64,000 bases of DNA, taken from Myxocyprinus asiaticus. Its lineage: Eukaryota > Chordata > Actinopteri > Cypriniformes > Catostomidae. Under the pieces are notes generated by a model, which had not been told where the DNA came from, did not search any database, and saw nothing but the letters and a program-made list of their open reading frames with translations. The stretch lies in NCBI RefSeq assembly GCF_019703515.2, contig NC_059358.1:48936594-49000593 (forward strand), given 5' to 3'. This document shows, piece by piece, positions 59,940 to 64,000 of this stretch (the stretch's first letter is position 1; each line of letters starts with the position of its first letter). The position numbers and the translations under genes were made by a program.

Positions 59940-61221
59940 CATTGCTGGGCAGATTACTTGTGAATTGTAATCAGGTACTGCAAAAATGCAATCAGTAATG
60001 TAATATAGTAGATTACATTTATTGGGTAATCTAATGTGATTACTTTTGGATTACTTTCAACCGAATTCTACATGGTTTAATTGTTTGAGTGCTGCTTATG
60101 TCCACAAATTCAGAAAAAGGATTGCAAATGCAAAAATATGAAGGAAGATTTCATATTTTCATGTTTTCCCCAGTGATTTTGATAGAGATCTAGGTCCTCC
60201 ATCAATGACAATAAAATTTGTTTGAGTTTAACAGACATTTTTTATTGGATTTTCTAAAATTATGGACAGGTTCATGGGGCACGTTAACACAAATGTGGTC
60301 ATGCAATTTTGCCATTTTACAAATGCCATCCACGTGTGGTTAGACATCAAACCAATTCGAGAATCGGCATCACAAAAACGTCTCAAATTTATCAACATAC
60401 CAAAAGTGTATTCATATACATTTTTGAAGCTGACTACAAAAGCAATTAAAAAAGCTAAAAGTAACTTTACAGTGCTAATCCAATTTAATATGAAATGATG
60501 TGTATTTGTGAATTTTGATGTCTTTGATGGACAAAATCCTTCCAAAGACATTGCGACACGATTATATCACCCAGAGATTGATAATTCAAATAATACTTGA
60601 AAAAAATGTGTTTGTGTTGCTTAGATTTGTGACGTTAAGTTAAAAAACTTGCAAACATACCTCCAAATGCTTCTTTAGATTTTACATAGAATCCTTCGCA
60701 GTTAGCTGAATATTAACTTTTGGAAGGCAGAGTTTCATTGCACAGTGATGTTTTTGCCCCGTGTCTCCTTAAAAATTTAATTATCTCTATAGATCCATTT
60801 GGTTAAATGCTGAGGTAGACCGCTCCATGTTATGCGTGCCGTTGAAGAGATGGAAAGTCTATCCCTCACAGCCTCGTTGTCATTCCCACTAAATATCATG
60901 GTGCTACTGTGAATAAGGTCTATTCACACAACCCTCCCCCTTCCCCTCTCTTCCGAAAACACTCAAAGATTTACCGAATGTATATTAGCGCTGTGCTGAT
61001 TTAGAATGAAAAATGTAAAAGACTGAAAAAAGAGAATGATTAGGATGATCAATAAATTATTAACAATTTACTGCCATTGCCTTGTTAATGTGTAATCATG
61101 TAATCATAAAAAAGTAACTGTAGTCTGATTACGAGTATTTTAAAATGTAGTTTAATCAAATTACAAGCACTTGATTATTGTAATCTGATTATGTAATGCA
61201 ATTCTTTACTACCTAGCACTG
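59940..61221. mobile_element. hAT-like non-autonomous element
   Basis: The left terminus cattgctgggcagatta is mirrored by tactacctagcactg at the right. Subterminal 'gtaatctgattacg/gtaatcaggtact' repeats lie on both sides. The flanks share ccacatt(t): left 59933-59939, right 61222-61229, consistent with an 8-bp target duplication that lost one base. There is no transposase in the 1.28 kb. Confidence 0.7.
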
Positions 61222-61244
61222 CCACATTTCATTCTTTTTTGATT

Positions 61245-64000
61245 AACATTTTTTTTTATTGATTCATATATTAAACAAAGAACAGCAAAACATATACAAA
61301 CAGAATCAATACTTAACCCCCACTATTACCGCCCAACTACACCCCACCCCCCAACAACACCCCAGTGGTCACACATGATTATAGACACAAAAAATAAATA
61401 AAAACAGTAATAATAATCACACACATTAACCACTCCACCTCTGTCTCCACTGCCCCTCCCTGAGAGCCCTCCAAAAATGCCAGATATTTGGCCCGTTTCC
61501 CCACAAACAAGTCCAAATTCCCCAGTTTTCTAGATGACCCTTCCTCAAAAGCTATCACCCTCCCCATCTCCGCTCCAGCCGACTTCCATCCCCTTAGAGC
61601 TATTTGTCTGGTGATCATGACACTTGTTAGGACCCAAAACTTTATGTGCCTGTTCTCCACATCGATGACCGCTGCATCGCCCAAAACACAGAGTCTGGGC
61701 AAAACTAAATTTGAGTGCCCAATATATCACACATAATACTCTGACCTTCAAACCTTCAACCAAAACTCATGGATCTTAACACACCACCAAAAATATGGGT
61801 TGTGTCTCCATCTTCTGATTGACATCGCCAGCAGGTGGGTGTGTCTTTAAGACCAAGCCTATACAATCTAGAGGGGCTCAAGTAGAATCAATGTAAAATC
61901 TTGAATTGCATTAGGCCTTGCATCTCTAGATGCAGACTTGATGTTTTTGAAAAATCCTAGCCCACACTCCCTCCTCCAATACCAAGTTTAAATCTTTCTC
62001 CCATAATATTTTGATAGAATTTAAAGCTCCGTCCCCCAGACTCTGAATTAGCAGGGAGTAATACACAGATGCCTCATGACCTTTTCCAAAAACAGTAATC
62101 ACCACTCCCAGAGTGTATGCCGCTTTAGGGGGGTGTATGCTACTCCCAAAAATAGTACAGAGCAGGTGGTGCAGCTGTAAATACCTAAAAAAACGGAGAT
62201 ATATTTAAACAATTGTCCAAATTAAACACTCTGGACACTTTTCTCCATACCGAGTGCAAATGCAAGAAAACGGGGTGTAACTTCTCCGATTAGTTTGATA
62301 GAAAGGCTTTGCAATGGCAAAATAGGGGCAAGAACTTCCTATTCAATAGAAAAACCAGGGAAGGGCTCTCTCAGGTGGAAGTGAGCAATGAGCCAAATGT
62401 CTGAGACCGAATGAATAATATTAAATAACAAAATCTTGGGTAGGCCTAGCCCACCTTTGTCAATCGGCCTATGCAGCTTACTGAAATGTAATTTGGGATA
62501 TTTACCATTCCAAATGAAGGACTTCGCTATACTATCAAATTGCTTGAAATAAGAGAGGGGGACATCTATAGGGAGAGACTGTAGCAGGTAGTTGAATTTT
62601 GGAATAAAATTCATTTTAATAACATTAACCTTCCCAATCATAGATACATGTAATGAAGCCCACCTGCCCACATAGCTCGAAAACCTTTTTATTAAAGGGT
62701 CAAAATTAACTCAAATTAACTAAATACACAAATCTGCTGGGAATAAAATACCCAAATACTTAATGCCCTGTTTGGGTCACTGAAAGGTGCCTGGCTGAAA
62801 AGCCGTTACCGGGCAGTACGCTGTCAGAGCCAAAGCTTTGGATTTAGACCCATTAACTCTGTATCCCGAGAACTTAGAAAAGGAATTAATATTTCTATGG
62901 AGGCAAGGCGTAGATCTAGTAGGGTCGGAGACGAATAATAAAATATCATCTGCGTAAAGCAAAAGCTTATGCGCCACACCTCCTGCCACCACCCCTGTAA
63001 AATCATCTACCTTTCTTATCACGGCTGCTAATGGTTCCAGGGCAAGACAGAACAATAATGGGGAAAGAGGGCAACCCTGCCAGGTGCCCCTATCCTGAGT
63101 AAAATAATCTGAAATTGATCCATTTGTTTGTACCGCCACTAGCGGTTGTCTATAAAGTAACTTAATTCATCGAATAAAGGTATTCCCGAACCCGTATATT
63201 TCCAAAATCTTAAAAAGATAATCCCATTCTACCATATCAAACACCTTTTTGTGTCAAGTGAGATGGCAGTGTCTGATCATTCACCTGATCATTCGCCACT
63301 GACCACATGATATTGATGAAACGCTTAATGCTATCAGAAGAGCTGCGGCCCCGAATAAACACCACCTGATCTATATGTATAAGAGATATCACAACTTTAC
63401 TTAATTGGTTAGCCCAAATTTTTGACAATGTTTTTACGTCTAACTGGATCAGGGAAATTGGACAGTAACTCTTACACTCGCTTGGATCTTTGTCCTTTTT
63501 AAGAATCAGACTGATATGGGCTCGTGTCATAGTTCACGGAAGCTTTCCATTCTTTAATGATTCTGTATAAACTTCTAGCAAAAATGGAGCCAGTTCTGTA
63601 GCATAAAATCTAAACAATTCAGCAGCAAAGCCATCTGGCCCCAGAGCCTTGCCTGTAGGCAAGGCCTTAATTACCTCGCCAAGCTCCTCCAATGTTATCT
63701 CAGAATCAAGATAATTTTTTTGCTCAGTCGTCAGTTTAGGGAGTTCTAATGGTTCCACAAAGTTTCTAATGTCTTCATCAGTAGACGAAGACATGGAACT
63801 ATAGAGATCAATATAGAATTCTTTAAAAGCATTATTAATATCAATGGTTGAGGTAAAATTTTCACCACCAGCAGATTTCACTGAGGGAATGGTAGAAAAA
63901 GACTCTCTCTGCTTTATATATCTAGCCAGAGTTTTCCTGGTTTATTCCCCGACTCAAAGTATGACTGTCTTGCCCTGAATAGCCAAAACTCCACCTTCCG
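61245..64000 (-). mobile_element. L1-A copy 5 (minus, runs off the window)
   Basis: The 3' end (minus) is near 61245 (ttttttttattgattcatat), followed by a C-rich 3' UTR complement (about 61320-61365), the ORF2 C-terminus, RT and linker up to the last base. Its 5' extent lies outside the window. Confidence 0.88.
61432..64000 (-). pseudogene. L1-A ORF2 pseudogene in copy 5 (partial)
   Basis: From the right: 63534-63881 (GPDGFAAELFRFYATELAPFLL), 63237-63530 (RT, interrupted in the ISL-x-x-x-KAFD region by a duplicated 'cacctgatcattcg' stretch near 63275), 62777-63139 (QDRGTWQGCPLSPLLFCLALEPL and the intact active site Y-A-D-D at about 62945-62956), 62339-62671 (thumb and C-terminal region) and a broken C-terminal end. 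This is the only L1-A copy here with a fully conserved Y-A-D-D block, but frameshifts still separate the pieces. Confidence 0.87.

Overview
The window looks like intergenic DNA from a teleost fish, most likely a cyprinid. It is almost entirely interspersed repeats in many stages of decay. This view rests on the mix of elements: Tc1/Sleeping-Beauty-type transposons, L2, Rex1 and L1 retrotransposons, Ty3/gypsy pol, hAT and TTAA-flanked MITEs, a tRNA-derived SINE, and long (TA)n tracts. I found no convincing intact host gene, no structural RNA gene and no prokaryotic-style regulation. Every coding region I support is a broken transposable-element gene. All family names come from motif recognition by eye, without a database search.

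Layout. 1-12 kb: a possible TTAA element, a Tc1/SB-like remnant, a composite hAT-like element (3752-7126) filled with MITEs, a fold-back MITE, an L2 3' end (minus) and a Ty3/gypsy integrase fragment. 12-22.6 kb: two plus-strand copies of one L1-like family (called L1-A here), separated by a Tc1 fragment and a SINE. 23-25.3 kb: a minisatellite-rich segment between LTR-like direct repeats. 25.9-27.2 kb: Rex1-type reverse transcriptase. 28-30.5 kb: a minus L1-A copy. 30.6-37 kb: two copies of an unclassified repeat with an internal ~290-bp periodicity, around a nearly full-length Tc1 element (33851-35471). 38-47 kb: a YqaJ-type nuclease pseudogene (plus) and a DDE_Tnp_4/ISL2EU-type transposase pseudogene (minus), separated by two L1-A copies that meet 5' end to 5' end. 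47-55.6 kb: an L1-A fragment, then a different L1 lineage (L1-B) broken by a Rex1 endonuclease fragment that is itself split by a hAT element with a perfect 8-bp target duplication. 55.7-58.7 kb: an L1-A ORF1 (minus), then the C-terminal zinc knuckle and endonuclease-like motif of another non-LTR element, split by a MITE. 59.9-61.2 kb: a hAT-like element. 61.2-64 kb: a further minus L1-A copy that runs off the window.

The most interesting signals are: (1) the paired YqaJ nuclease and DDE transposase, best read as one ISL2EU-type DNA transposon split by LINE insertions; (2) the decayed CCHC plus R/K-PD-x(12-14)-E module at 57.3-58.7 kb; (3) a ~277-bp tandem duplication of the ORF1 3' end in one L1-A copy; (4) the three-level nest at 47-55 kb; (5) the exact head-to-head L1-A junction near 42766.

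The genes do not form a pathway. What ties them together is insertion history: older DNA transposons and LINEs serve as landing sites for younger L1-A, hAT and SINE insertions.
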